Shown here piece by piece: positions 35,447-47,626 of a DNA stretch of 64,000 nt. The position numbers and the translations under genes are program-made. The notes beneath the pieces are model-generated. The model saw only the letters and a program-made list of their open reading frames with translations, was not told where the DNA came from and ran no database searches. The DNA comes from Manihot esculenta (Eukaryota > Streptophyta > Magnoliopsida > Malpighiales > Euphorbiaceae): the NCBI RefSeq assembly GCF_001659605.2, contig NC_035174.2, positions 19,878,009-19,942,008 on the forward strand, in the 5' to 3' direction. Every line of letters begins with the position of its first letter. Positions within the stretch are counted from its first letter, which is position 1.

Positions 35447-38400
35447 ATGCGAGGAACTCGTCGATCAGCTAGATTGACTAGAGTACCACCGGAGGATGAG
35501 GGCACGAACGCCCGTCCTCCAGCATTGCCAAGGGCGATGTCAAGCAGGTCCAACAGGGACAGAACAGTGAGGGACCCTAGAAGGTCTCTGGATCTGGGTA
35601 GAAGCAGATCAGTAAGGGGTACAGTTCAGGAAAGGATGTCAGTTGATGAAGAAGTAGAGATGGATGTGGAGCAGAGGAGGGATGGTAACCTTGGTGTAAA
35701 CATGCCAGAAGAGGGCATGGGTGAGTCTCAGGGAGGCACTCAGGCCTCGGGGTTTGTTCCACCACCCCAGTACCCACCTTTTTCACCATACCCCGGGTAT
35801 TCGATGGGAAGTACATCGGATTACCCCAGTTTTAATCCTTACCCTTCTCACATGCCATATCCACCTTTCTACCCACAGTATCCACAGTACCCTATGTACC
35901 CACCTCCATCCTTCCATCCAGGCACGGCAAACCCTATCCCAGGGGATGTCGCACCTCCACCACCAGCAGAACCCACAGTTCCAGAAACTCAAAGACCTCA
36001 ACCTACCTCATCTGGAGGGAGCAAGGCCAAGATGACCGACTATATGAAGTTGGGTGCTCCCCAGTTTGATACCGGTGATGATCCGTTTGTGTACCTGGAG
36101 AAGGTCAGAACAATTACAGATGAGATAGGTGCTGATGATAGTAGAGCCATTCAGATGGCTGGTTTCACCCTGAAATGCAAAAAGGCCCGTGAGTGGTTCA
36201 AGGGCTATGTGAAACCGAGGGTGGACAATCTTTCATGGGAGGAGTTTGCGAATGAGTTCGCAGGTTGGGCGTTCCCTGACAGTTCCAGGGAGCTGAAGAT
36301 GATTGAGTTTGAACAGCTGAAACAGACAGATGAGATGGGTGTCGATGAGTACACCGATAGATTCTTAGAGTTGTTGCCGTTTGCTGGGCAACATCTGGAC
36401 ACCGATTCGAAGAAGTCGAGGAGGTATACCATGAGGCTCAATTCCAGGTATTCCTCTTTGATTCAGTCAGCAGATAGAGAAAGTTTCCATGCCATTATAG
36501 ACATGGCCAGGAGAATGGAGGCTAGTGCCGTAATAGAGGGAAAAGTCAAGCAGTCAGTGGCACAACCTTCTGGTTCTAAGACCCCAAGTGGGGGAAGGAT
36601 AGATCCTTCATCCTTGAGTTCAGCTAGTAAGAAGTGGAGCAGTACCACTAAGAAACCAAAGAAGAATAAGTTCTGGAGCAAGATCAAGTCGGGTCTGGGA
36701 CTAGGAAGTGGCTCAAGCTCTGGTGCTGATAATGCAGTATGTGCAAGGTGTGGTAAGCTACACAGAGGGGTATGCCGTTTTGGGACAACAGCCTGTTACA
36801 GGTGTGGGCAGGAGGGACACATGTCCATGGAGTGTCCTAGAGCAGTTCCTATGGCGCGGCCCCAGCAGATTACTTCAGGTAGTGTGGCACAGCCAGCAGC
36901 TTCAGCCGCGACACAGGCCAGTGGCAGAGGCCGAGGGAGAGGGTCAGCCTCTTCTTCATCAGCTTACAGAGGGGAAGGTCCGTCAGCTCCAGCGCGGATC
37001 TTCACTATGACACAGCAGGAGGCAAACGCATCCAACACCGTGGTGTCAGGTAATATCATCATTGGTTGTTCAGATGCTTATGCCTTAATGGACCCGGGTG
37101 CATCCCATTCTTTTGTTTCTCCGAGAGCGGTCGAGAGGTTGGGTTTGATGGTCTCTGGGTTAGAGTGTCCCCTGTGGGTTAGTGGACCCAAGTGTGACCC
37201 GTCAGTGGCGGCGTCAGTCTGCCAGTACAGTCCAGTTTTCATAGAAGGAAGATGCCTATCCGCCGACCTTGTGGTTCTAGACTTGACAGATTTTGACGTC
37301 ATTCTAGGGATGGATTGGCTATCTACCCATGGTGCTACCTTGGATTGCAGAGACAAGGTAGTTAAGTTCAGATGTCAGGATGGGTCAGAGGTTGTCTTTA
37401 GAGGAGACAGAGGGAGTACACCTAGAGGTTTGATATCAGCCCTACAGGCTCGTAGGCTGCTCAGGAGGGGTTGTCGGGGTTATCTAGCTCATGTGAGAGA
37501 GCTAGACAGAGATGTCAGAGAGCCCGCCTCAGTGCCTGTGGTTAGAGAGTTCTTAGATGTTTTCCCAGACGAACTGCCAGGTTTACCGCCTCCGAGGGAG
37601 ATAGAGTTCGAGATAGAATTGATGCCAGGAACCAGACCGATCTCTATCCCTCCCTACAGGATGGCGCCAGCAGAGTTGAAGGAGCTTAAAGAACAGTTGC
37701 AAGAGCTGGTAGATAGGGGTTTCATCCGACCGAGTACCTCACCTTGGGGTGCTCCAGTGTTGTTCGTGAAAAAGAAGGATGGATCCCTTAGACTTTGTAT
37801 CGACTACAGACAGTTGAACAAGGTCACTACCAAGAACAAGTACCCGTTGCCTAGGATCGATGATCTATTCGACCAGCTATCAGGAGCAGGTTGTTTCTCC
37901 AAAATAGATCTGAGATCTGGGTACCATCAGCTGAGGATCAGAGATGAAGACGTACCAAAGACAGCTTTCAGAACCAGATATGGGCACTATGAGTTCCTAG
38001 TGATGCCGTTCGGGTTAACAAACGCCCCTGCAACATTCATGGATCTCATGAACAGAGTATTTAGCCAATACCTGGATCACTTCGTTATTGTCTTCATAGA
38101 TGATATCTTAGTGTATTCCAGGAATGCAGAAGAGCATGCCCATCATCTGCGGTTGGTCTTGCAGACTTTGAGGGAACATGGCTTGTATGCCAAGTTCTCT
38201 AAATGTGAATTCTGGCTGAGGAGCATTTCGTTCTTGGGGCATGTAGTTTCAGAGAATGGTATTGAGGTGGACCCCAAGAAGACAGAAACTGTGGCTAACT
38301 GGCCTAGACCCACTTCAGTGACAGAGATTAGAAGTTTCTTGGGTCTGGCTGGTTACTACAGGAGGTTCGTTCAGGACTTCTCAAAGATAGCAGCTCCTCT

Positions 38401-40435
38401 GACCAGGTTAACCAGGAAGAATCAGAAATTTCTGTGGACCGACCAGTGCGAAGAGAGTTTTGAAGAGCTTAAGAAGAGGTTGACTTCAGCACCAGTTTTA
38501 GCTCTGCCATCTAGTGATGAGGACTTTACAGTCTTTTGTGATGCATCCCGTGTGGGACTGGGTTGTGTATTGATGCAGAATGAGAGGGTGATTGCTTATG
38601 CTTCTAGGCAGCTGAAGAAGCATGAGTTGAATTACCCCACACATGACCTTGAGATGGCAGCAGTAATCTTTGCACTCAAGATGTGGAGGCACTACCTCTA
38701 TGGGGTAAAATGTGAGATCTTTACAGATCATAAGAGCCTGCAGCACATCCTGAGTCAAAGAGATTTGAATTTGAGACAGAGAAGATGGGTAGAACTGCTC
38801 AGTGACTACGATTGCAAAATCCAGTATCATCCGGGTAAGGCTAATGTAGTAGCTGATGCCTTAAGCCGGAAATCGCTCGGCAGTCTATCCCACATCACAG
38901 CAGAACGAAGACCAGTAGTAAAGGAGTTCTACAAGCTCATCGAAGAAGGGCTACAGTTGGAGTTGTCGGGTACAGGTGCCTTGTTGGCTCAGATGAAAGT
39001 GACACCCGTGTTCCTTGAGCAAGTTGCTCAGAAACAGCATGAGGACCCCGAGTTAGTGAAGATTGCCAGGACTGTTCAGTCAGGCAATGATAGTGAGTTC
39101 AGATTCGACAGTAAGGGGATTCTCCGCTATGGGAGTCGATTATGTGTACCAGACGACATAGGGCTAAAAGGAGACATTATGAGAGAGGCTCATAATGCAA
39201 GATACAGCATTCACCCCGGAGCCACCAAGATGTATCAAGATTTGAAGAAAGTTTATTGGTGGCCAGCAATGAAGAAAGAAGTGGCACAGTTCGTGTCAGC
39301 CTGCGAAGTGTGTCAGAGGGTGAAGCTGGAACATCAGAAGCCAGCTGGAATGCTTAACCCGCTACCTATTCCAGAATGGAAATGGGAAAATATAGCTATG
39401 GACTTCGTAGTAGGGTTACCGGCGGCGTCCAACAGAGTGGACTCCATATGGGTGATTGTGGACAGACTCACCAAATCTGCTCACTTCATTCCTGTCAGGA
39501 GTGGCTATTCTGTGGACAAGTTGGCGCAGGTGTATGTGGACGAGATAGTCAGGCTGCATGGGGTTCCCGTTTCGATAGTGTCAGATAGAGGGCCCCAGTT
39601 CACCTCCAGGTTTTGGCGGAGTCTGCAGAATGCCATGGGTACTAGGTTGGATTTCAGTACTGCCTTCCACCCCCAGACTGATGGGCAGTCAGAAAGGACC
39701 ATCCAGACTATCGAAGATATGCTCAGAATGTGTGTGCTGGACTTTGGCGGTTCTTGGAGGCAGCATCTACCTTTGGTGGAGTTTGCCTACAATAACAGCC
39801 ATCATGCTAGCATCGGGATGGCTCCATATGAAGCTTTGTACGGAAGGAAGTGCAGGTCACCTGTTTGCTGGGAGGAAGTTGGAGAGAAGGCCTTGGCAGG
39901 GCCTGAGCTAGTAGAGATTACCAGCAGGGTGGTACCCATAATCAGAGAAAGAATCAAGACTGCTGCAAGCAGACAGAGGAGTTATGCAGACATCCGCAGA
40001 AGGCAGTTAGAGTTTCAGGAGGGGGATCTGGTATTGCTTAAGGTGTCTCCAATGAAGGGAGTGGTTCGCTTCGGGAAGAAAGGTAAACTAGCCCCACGAT
40101 ACATCGGACCCTTTGAAATCTTGCAAAAGATTGGGAATGTGTCGTACAAGCTAGATTTACCTGCATCAATGGCAAGAATCCATCCGGTTTTCCATGTTTC
40201 GATGTTGAGGAAGTTTGTGTCAGATCCGAGCAAGGTTCTTAGTGAGCCTGATGTGGAGATCCAAGAGGATCTCACCTATGTTGAACAGCCAGTACGGATC
40301 ATAGACACGCAGATCAGACAATTAAGAAACAAGGAAATCCCAATGGTGAAAGTCCTGTGGAACCACCACAACTTGGAAGAGTGCACTTGGGAGACACGGG
40401 AGTCTATGCTCCAGCAGTACCCTCAGCTCTTTTAA
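35447..40435 (+). CDS. gag-pol: Gag-pol polyprotein of copy E, intact
   Basis: 1662 codons with no stop. Approximate order by residue: basic and proline/tyrosine-rich N-terminus; Gag core about 206-320; CCHC knuckle [14 protein letters not shown] at 450; aspartic protease MDPGASHSF with catalytic Asp 549; reverse transcriptase about 735-915 with FIDD at 883; RNase H from Asp 1032 ([10 protein letters not shown]); integrase with CEVCQR zinc part near 1285, core acids Asp 1319, Asp 1380 and Glu 1416 (DD35E); chromodomain-like tail about 1608-1662 ending [12 protein letters not shown]. The polyprotein makes particles, copies RNA to DNA in the cytoplasm and inserts it into chromatin. The start MRGTRR was chosen because all copies share it; the frame is open back to an ATG at 35381. 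A TTTTTCAG acceptor-like site lies just before it. Confidence 0.95.
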   Translation: MRGTRRSARLTRVPPEDEGTNARPPALPRAMSSRSNRDRTVRDPRRSLDLGRSRSVRGTVQERMSVDEEVEMDVEQRRDGNLGVNMPEEGMGESQGGTQASGFVPPPQYPPFSPYPGYSMGSTSDYPSFNPYPSHMPYPPFYPQYPQYPMYPPPSFHPGTANPIPGDVAPPPPAEPTVPETQRPQPTSSGGSKAKMTDYMKLGAPQFDTGDDPFVYLEKVRTITDEIGADDSRAIQMAGFTLKCKKAREWFKGYVKPRVDNLSWEEFANEFAGWAFPDSSRELKMIEFEQLKQTDEMGVDEYTDRFLELLPFAGQHLDTDSKKSRRYTMRLNSRYSSLIQSADRESFHAIIDMARRMEASAVIEGKVKQSVAQPSGSKTPSGGRIDPSSLSSASKKWSSTTKKPKKNKFWSKIKSGLGLGSGSSSGADNAVCARCGKLHRGVCRFGTTACYRCGQEGHMSMECPRAVPMARPQQITSGSVAQPAASAATQASGRGRGRGSASSSSAYRGEGPSAPARIFTMTQQEANASNTVVSGNIIIGCSDAYALMDPGASHSFVSPRAVERLGLMVSGLECPLWVSGPKCDPSVAASVCQYSPVFIEGRCLSADLVVLDLTDFDVILGMDWLSTHGATLDCRDKVVKFRCQDGSEVVFRGDRGSTPRGLISALQARRLLRRGCRGYLAHVRELDRDVREPASVPVVREFLDVFPDELPGLPPPREIEFEIELMPGTRPISIPPYRMAPAELKELKEQLQELVDRGFIRPSTSPWGAPVLFVKKKDGSLRLCIDYRQLNKVTTKNKYPLPRIDDLFDQLSGAGCFSKIDLRSGYHQLRIRDEDVPKTAFRTRYGHYEFLVMPFGLTNAPATFMDLMNRVFSQYLDHFVIVFIDDILVYSRNAEEHAHHLRLVLQTLREHGLYAKFSKCEFWLRSISFLGHVVSENGIEVDPKKTETVANWPRPTSVTEIRSFLGLAGYYRRFVQDFSKIAAPLTRLTRKNQKFLWTDQCEESFEELKKRLTSAPVLALPSSDEDFTVFCDASRVGLGCVLMQNERVIAYASRQLKKHELNYPTHDLEMAAVIFALKMWRHYLYGVKCEIFTDHKSLQHILSQRDLNLRQRRWVELLSDYDCKIQYHPGKANVVADALSRKSLGSLSHITAERRPVVKEFYKLIEEGLQLELSGTGALLAQMKVTPVFLEQVAQKQHEDPELVKIARTVQSGNDSEFRFDSKGILRYGSRLCVPDDIGLKGDIMREAHNARYSIHPGATKMYQDLKKVYWWPAMKKEVAQFVSACEVCQRVKLEHQKPAGMLNPLPIPEWKWENIAMDFVVGLPAASNRVDSIWVIVDRLTKSAHFIPVRSGYSVDKLAQVYVDEIVRLHGVPVSIVSDRGPQFTSRFWRSLQNAMGTRLDFSTAFHPQTDGQSERTIQTIEDMLRMCVLDFGGSWRQHLPLVEFAYNNSHHASIGMAPYEALYGRKCRSPVCWEEVGEKALAGPELVEITSRVVPIIRERIKTAASRQRSYADIRRRQLEFQEGDLVLLKVSPMKGVVRFGKKGKLAPRYIGPFEILQKIGNVSYKLDLPASMARIHPVFHVSMLRKFVSDPSKVLSEPDVEIQEDLTYVEQPVRIIDTQIRQLRNKEIPMVKVLWNHHNLEECTWETRESMLQQYPQLF

Positions 40436-40529
40436 GGTTAGATCCCTATGTGTTGTTGTGCTTAGTATGTATGTTATATGTTTGCCATGTTTTGTGTTGT
40501 TTGGTGAACATTCGGGGACGAATGTTCTT

Positions 40530-40542
40530 AAGGGGGGAAGAA
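40530..40542 (+). other. Polypurine tract, copy E
   Basis: AAGGGGGGAAGAA immediately before the 3' LTR start at 40543, preceded by the conserved CATTCGGGGACGAATG inverted repeat at about 40509-40524. Confidence 0.9.
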
Positions 40543-43012
40543 TGTAATACCCGGCTAGACTCCGGTATCGGAATTCCTACCGTCCGGTGGAATCTCGGAT
40601 GTCGGAAACCTCTAGAAGGGGTAAAACCATGTTTTATAAAATGTTTTAATGTATTTTATGTTTTTAAGCAAAAAGGAAATTGAGTTTTGAATGAAATAGA
40701 CCAAGGAGACTTTGCCAGGTTCGGCCGCCGAAAGTTAAGTTCGGCCGCCGAACATGGAGGGGTTTTGGGAGCGCTTTAGGCCTCCGAAAGCCTTGTTTGA
40801 AAGACTCAAGGTTCGGCCGCCGAACCTCATGTTCGGCCGCCGAACATGCATGAGATGTGGGGGCACGTTAGGCCGCCGAAAGGTGGCAGAACCAGCCCTA
40901 TAAGAGACCCCGTGACCGAAACAGGCGAGGTTTTCTCTCCCATTTCGGCCGACGGTAAGCTTTAGCCCTCCTATGGTCATTTTAAGTGTTTTCCCTCAAA
41001 TTCTTTAGATCTTGACAAGTTACATCTTGTTTTTGAAGAGTTTTAAAGTTTAAGCAAGTTTTGGAGCTTTGAAGTTCAAGAACTCGAATCTCCTCATCTT
41101 CGAGCTAGGATCGTTTCTCTCTCGATCTTCAAGAGGTAAGAGCCGATCTCTAGTTCTATATGTGTTTTAAGTAAGTTTTATGCAAGTTTTTGGGGTAGAA
41201 ATGCATGAGTAGGCTTGATGAGTTTTTATGAAAAATCCATGGTTTAATGTGTGTTTATGTGCAATGTGGCTTGCTTGTGTGTTGTAGTTGGGGTTTAAGC
41301 TTGTTGGAGACCCCTAGGAGCTTGTATGCTTGAGTATGCTTGTTGTAGAATAGGTTTATGCATGATTGGTTGTGTAGGGGGTTGTTTTGGACAAAGAAAA
41401 CCAAGTTTCTGCCCTTTGGCAGAAACCAGGTTCGGCAGCCGAAGGTACTTTCGGCCGCCGAACCAGCTTGGGAGGCAGCTTTAGGCTGCCGAAGTCTGCC
41501 CCCGAAAGTTTGAGTTTCGGCTCTGTCCGAGACTTTCGGCCGCCGAAGGTGCCGCCGAACATGCATGAGTTTCGTCTCTGTCTGGGAGTTTCGGCCGCCG
41601 AAGGTGCCGCCGAACCTGCCTGACTTTCGGCTCTGGAGGGACTTTCGGCCGCCGAAGGTGCCGCCGAAAGTGCCCTTCCCAGCCTTTTCTTGCATGTTTT
41701 CTAGGAATGTTTTGAGGTGTTTTTAGGAGGTTTTTGGGGGTATGTTTAGAGTTATGTTCTTGTTGTTTGGTGCCTCATTTGAGTCCACCTGTGTAGGTTC
41801 GGACCCGAGGACCCGAGACCCCCGGTTGTGAGATAGTCTTTCAGAGTCCGTCGTGAAAGCTTCGGTCACCAGGTGAGTGGGATCTTTCCCTAAGTTTTTA
41901 AGTAAAGAATAAATGAACAAATGAATGAATCTGATAGCATACTCATGCATCATTAATGCCATGCGATGTTTCAGGATGTTTGCATTAGAAATTCACGAAT
42001 ATGTTGCATTGCATAATTTGATGTTGATGTGGATGGTTATTGGGTGATCCATAGTCCTCTAATGTTATGTTATGATGATATGTTATGGAAGACCAGTGAG
42101 GCCCATTCTACGCCCCTGGCACTATGTAAGAGAAAGACCAGCGAGGCCCATTCTACGCCCCTGGCACTTTGGAATGTTATGTTATGTATGTTATGTAAGA
42201 GAAAGACCAGCGAGGCCCATTCTACGCCCCTGGCACTTGGAGATGTGAGGACTAATGGTGACAATACCATCCTTTATGTGTTTAAATGTGATGTGTTGCA
42301 TTTCATGAAAGCATGTAAAGTAAAAGTTATGTTATTTAATGTTATTAATAAAATGAATAATAATATACCTAAAAAGTGTGGAATTAAAGTAAATGTTAAT
42401 AATAAAATGAATAATAATATACCTAAAAAGTGTGGAATTAAAGTAAATGTTATTAATAAAATGGAGAATAAAATACCTAAAAATGGAGGAATTAATATCA
42501 TGTTTTTACCTTTTGCTCACTGGGCTTTTTAGCTCACCCCTCTCCCCTAACCCCAGTCTTGCAGGTACCGTGTTGATAGAGGAGTCAGAAGAGTAAGAGA
42601 AGTTTATGTAATAGCATAGCTGTGGACATGGTTTATTCATAATGTAAAAGTATGTAATGTAATGTAAGTTTTATAGTGTGCTTGACTAGAGTCTGTTGTA
42701 ATCCCTTAAATACATGAGATAAACGTTTTATGATGTTTATGTAACCCAAGCCTGATATATGTTATGTACCCCATTGGAGTATTTGTTGAGAACTCCAATG
42801 AGTGGGTTTATGTTATGTTTATGCATGCACAGGCTAGGCTGGGTAAAGAAATGTTTGAATGAAAGAAAAGTTTTAATTTTTATGTATGTTTTGGTTCATG
42901 TATGGGATTGAACAGGTTCACAGGATGTATGTTTGGCTTGCTACGGGTTCCGGCGGCCTTAAGCCGACCTGAATCCTAGCGCCGGTAGCGGTCCGGTTTC
43001 CGGGTCGTTACA
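40543..43012 (+). repeat. Copy E 3' LTR
   Basis: 2470 bp, same length as the 5' LTR. Each landmark and every encoded short frame matches at an offset of exactly 7804. I found no substitution in the lines compared. Confidence 0.96.
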
Positions 43013-43017
43013 GCTAG

Positions 43018-46000
43018 CATGATGGCTGTTGTTGTAGGCAAACTCCACCAAAGGTAGATGTTGCCTCCAAGAACCGCCAAAGTCCAGCACACACATTCTA
43101 AGCATATCCTCGATAGTCTGGATGGTCCTTTCTGACTGTCCATCAGTCTGGGGTGGAAGGCAGTACTGAAATCCAACCTAGTACCCATGGCATTCTGCAG
43201 ACTCCGCCAAAACCTGGAGGTGAACTGGGGCCCTCTATCTGACACTATAGAAACAGGAACCCCATGCAGCCTGACGATCTCATCCAGATATACCTGCGCC
43301 AACTTGTCCACAGAATAGCCACTCCTGACAGGAATGAAGTGGGCAGATTTGGTGAGTCTGTCCACAATCACCCATATGGAGTCCACTCTGTTGGACGCCG
43401 CCGGTAACCCTACTACGAAGTCCATAGCTATGTTTTCCCATTTCCATTCTGGAATCGGTAGCGGGTTAAGCATTCCAGCCGGCTTCTGATGTTCCAGCTT
43501 CACCCTCTGACACACTTCGCAGGCTGACACGAACTGTGCCACTTCTTTCTTCATCGCTGGCCACCAATAAACTTTCTTCAAATCTTGATACATCTTGGTG
43601 GCTCCGGGGTGAATGCTGTATCTTGCATTATGAGCCTCTCTCATAATGTCTCCTTTTAGCCCTATGTCATCTGGTACACATAATCGACTCCCATAGCGGA
43701 GGATCCCCTTACTGTCGAATCTGAACTCACTACCACTGCCTGACTGAACAGTCCTGGCAATCTTCACTAACTCGGGGTCCTCATGCTGTTTCTGAGCAAC
43801 TTGCTCAAGGAACACGGGTGTCACTTTCATCTGAGCCAACAAGGCACCTGTACCCGACAACTCTAACTGTAGCCCTTCTTCGATGAGCTTGTAGAACTCC
43901 TTTACTACTGGTCTTCGTTCTGCTGTGATGTGGGATAGACTGCCGAGTGATTTCCGGCTTAAGGCATCAGCTACAACATTAGCCTTACCCGGATGATACT
44001 GGATTTTGCAATCGTAGTCACTGAGCAGTTCTACCCATCTTCTCTGTCTCAAATTCAAATCTCTCTGACTCAGGATGTACTGCAGGCTCTTATGATCTGT
44101 AAAGATCTCACATTTTACCCCATAGAGGTAGTGCCTCCACATCTTGAGTGCAAAGATTACTGCTGCCATCTCCAGGTCGTGTGTGGGGTAATTCAACTCA
44201 TGCTTCTTCAGCTGCCTAGAAGCATAAGCAATCACCCTCTCATTCTGCATCAGTACACAACCCAGTCCCACACGGGACGCATCACAAAAGACTGTAAAGT
44301 CCTCATCACTAGATGGCAGAGCTAAAACTGGTGCTGAAGTCAACCTCTTCTTAAGCTCTTCAAAACTCTCTTCGCACTGGTCGGTCCACAGAAACTTCTG
44401 ATTCTTCCTGGTTAACCTGGTCAGAGGAGCTGCTATCTTTGAGAAGTCCTGAACGAACCTCCTGTAGTAACCAGCCAAACCCAAGAAACTTCTAATCTCT
44501 GTCACTGAAGTGGGTCTAGGCCAGTTAGCCACAGTTTCTGTCTTCTTGGGGTCCACCTCAATACCATTCTCTGACACTACATGCCCCAAGAACGAAATGC
44601 TCCTCAGCCAGAACTCACATTTAGAGAACTTGGCATACAAGCCATGTTCCCTCAAAGTCTGCAAGACCAACCGCAGATGATGGGCATGCTCTTCTGCATT
44701 CCTGGAATACACTAAGATATCATCTATGAAGACAATAACGAAGTGATCCAGGTATTGGCTAAATACTCTGTTCATGAGATCCATGAATGCTGCAGGGGCG
44801 TTTGTTAACCCGAACGGCATCACTAGGAACTCATAGTGCCCATATCTGGTCCTGAAAGCTGTCTTTGGCACGTCTTCATCTCTGATCCTCAGCTGATGAT
44901 ACCCAGATCTCAGATCTATCTTGGAGAAACAACCTGCTCCTGCTAGCTGGTCGAATAGATCATCGATCCTAGGCAACGGGTACTTGTTCTTGGTAGTAAC
45001 CTTGTTCAACTGTCTATAGTCGATACAAAGTCTGAGGGATCCATCCTTCTTTTTCACGAACAACACTGGAGCACCCCAAGGTGAGGTACTCGGTCGGATG
45101 AAACCCTTGTCTACCAGCTCTTGCAACTGTTCTTTAAGCTCTTTCAGCTCTGCTGGCGCCATCCTGTAGGGAGGGATAGAGATCGGTCTGGTTCCTGGCA
45201 TCAATTCTATCTCGAACTCTATCTCCCTAGGAGGCGGTAAACCTGGCAGCTCGTCTGGGAAAACATCTAAGAACTCTCTAACCACAGGCACCGAGGCGGG
45301 CTCTCTGACATCTCTGTCTAGCTCTCTCACATGAGCTAGATAACCCTGACAACCCCTCCTGAGCAGCCTACGAGCCTGTAGGGCTGATATTAAACCTCTA
45401 GGTGTACTCCCCCTGTCTCCTCTAAAGACAACCTCTGACCCATCCTGACATCTGAACTTAACTACCTTGTCTCTGCAATCCAAGGTAGCACAATGGGTAG
45501 ATAACCAGTCCATCCCTAGAATGACGTCAAAATCTGTCAAATCTAGAACCACAAGGTCGGCGGATAGGCATCTTCCCTCTATGAAAACTGGACTGTACTG
45601 GCAGACTGACTCTGCCACTGACGGGTCACATTTGGGTCCACTGACCCATAGGGGACACTCTAACCCAGAGACCATCAAACCCAACCTCTCGACCGCTCTC
45701 GGAGAAACAAAAGAATGGGATGCACCCGGGTCCATTAAGGCATAAGCATCTGAACAACCAATGATGATATTACCTGACACCACGGTGTTGGATGCGTTTG
45801 CCTCCTGCTGTGTCATTGTGAAGATCCGTGCTGGAGCTGACGGACCTTCCCCTCTGTAAACTGATGAAGAAGAGGCTGACCCTCTCCCTCGGCCTCTGCC
45901 ACTAGCCTGTGTTGCGGCTGAAGCTGCTGGCTGTGCCACACTACCTGAAGTTGTCTGCTGGGGCTGTGCCGTAGGAACTGCTCTCGGACACTCCCAAGAC

Positions 46001-47376
46001 ATGTGTCCCTCTTGCCCACACCTGTAGCAGGCTGTCGTCCCAAACCGGCATACCCCTCTGTGTAGCTTACCACACCTTGCACACACTGCATTATCAGCAC
46101 CAGAGCTTGAGCCACTTCCTAATCCCAGACCTGACTTGATCTTGCTCCAGAACTTATTCTTCTTTGGTTTCTTAGTGGTACTGCCCCACTTCTTACTAGC
46201 TGAACTCAAGGATGAAGGGTCTATCCTTCCCCCACCTGGGGTCTTAGAACCTGAAGGCTGTGTCACTGACTGTTTAACTGTCCCCTCGATGATTGCACTA
46301 GCCTCCATTCTCCTGGCCATGTCTACAATGGCATGGAAACTTTCTCTATCAGCTGACTGAATCAAGGAGGAATACCTGGAATGGAGCCTCATGATATACC
46401 TCCTTGACTTCTTCGGATCTGTGTCCAGATGTTGCCCAGCAAACGGCAACAACTCTAAGAACTTGTCGGTGTACTCATCGACACCCATTCCATCTGTCTG
46501 CCTCAGCTGTTCAAACTCAATCATCTTCAGCTCCCTTGAACTGTCAGGGAAAGCCCATCCTGCGAACTCATTCGCAAACTCCTCCCATGAAAGACTGTCC
46601 ACCCTCGGTTTCACATAGCCCTTGAACCACTCACGGGCCTTTTTGCATTTCAGGGTGAAACCAGCCATCTGAATGGCTCTGCTGTCATCAGCCCCTATCT
46701 CATCTGTAATTGTTTTGACCTTCTCCAGGTACACAAACGGATCATCACCGGTATCAAACTGGGGAGCACCCAACTTCATATAGTCGGTCATCTTGGCCTT
46801 GCTCCCTCCAGATGAGGTAGGTTGAGGTCTTTGGGTTTCTGTAACTGCGGTTTCTGCTGGTGGTGGAGGTGCGGCATCCCCTGGGATAGGGTTTGCTGTG
46901 CCTGGATGGAAGGATGGAGGTGGGTACATAGGGTACTGTGGATACTGTGGGTAGAAAGGTGGGTATGGCATGTGAGAAGGGTAAGGATTAAAACTGGGGT
47001 AATCCGATGTACCTCCCATCGAATACCCGGGGTATGGTGAAAAAGGTGGGTACTGGGGTGGTGGAACAAACCCCGAGGCCTGAGTGCCTCCCTGAGACTC
47101 ACCCATGCCCTCTTCTGGCATGCTTACACCAAGGCTACCGTCCCTCCTCTGCTCCACATCCATCTCTTCTTCTCCATCAACTGACATTCTTTCCTGAACT
47201 GTACCCCTTACTGATCTGCTTCTACCCAGATCCAAAGACCTTCTAGGGTCCCTCACTGCTCTGTCCCTGTTGGACCTGCTTGACATTGCCCTTGGCAATG
47301 CTGGAGGACGGGCGCTCGTGCCCTCATCCTCCGGTGGTACTCTAGTCAATCTAGCTGATCGACGAGTTCCTCGCAT
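43018..47376 (-). pseudogene. Copy D gag-pol, up to the middle of integrase
   Basis: The minus-strand frame starts [10 protein letters not shown] at 47376 and stays open through Gag, the CCHC knuckle (near 46010), protease MDPGASHSF, reverse transcriptase with FIDDILVYS, RNase H and the first two integrase acids. At 43150-43153 the plus strand has four G where copy E's sequence implies five, a 1-bp loss between the second Asp and the Glu of DD35E. Downstream residues become unrelated and the frame runs into E's LTR. Gag, protease and reverse transcriptase could still be made, but not functional integrase. Confidence 0.93.
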
Positions 47377-47610
47377 TCTGTTTACTGAAAAACAGCACAC
47401 ATCACATAAACATTAGCATCGAATGGTTCATGTGGAAACACATGAACCCTCATCATATACATCATATTCATAGCATATCTCATGGCATATCATACTTTCA
47501 TGCAAGACAGGACTCTACATCCTATCCTAGTGGACATGATTTCCTATTGTGCTTGACCTTTCTATCACATCTATGAGCCCGACACTCTAGGTCCGACCAT
47601 ATGAACCTAG

Positions 47611-47623
47611 GGCTCTGATACCA
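47611..47623 (-). other. Primer-binding site, initiator tRNA-Met (copy D)
   Basis: Plus-strand GGCTCTGATACCA is the inverse of TGGTATCAGAGCC, three bases from the LTR start at 47627. Confidence 0.9.
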
Positions 47624-47626
47624 CTC

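Larger units (their letters stand above)
32739..43012 (+). mobile_element. Copy E: intact, very young Ty3/gypsy chromovirus
   Basis: A 10,274-bp element with GCTAG duplications, two 2470-bp LTRs at a constant offset of 7804 and no difference found in the parts compared, a tRNA-Met primer site (35212-35224), a purine tract (40530-40542) and one uninterrupted gag-pol frame. All parts needed for autonomous movement are visible. It inserted in opposite orientation into copy D's integrase. In family terms it is a chromovirus close to Tekay/Del, judged from the chromodomain-like tail and the primer type. Confidence 0.97.

Noticed and set aside
38498..38830. Antisense frames opposite RNase H and other pol parts (also 14084-14344, 43993-44325)
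   Set aside because: They are shadows of the conserved pol frame and match between copies only because the sense strand does.
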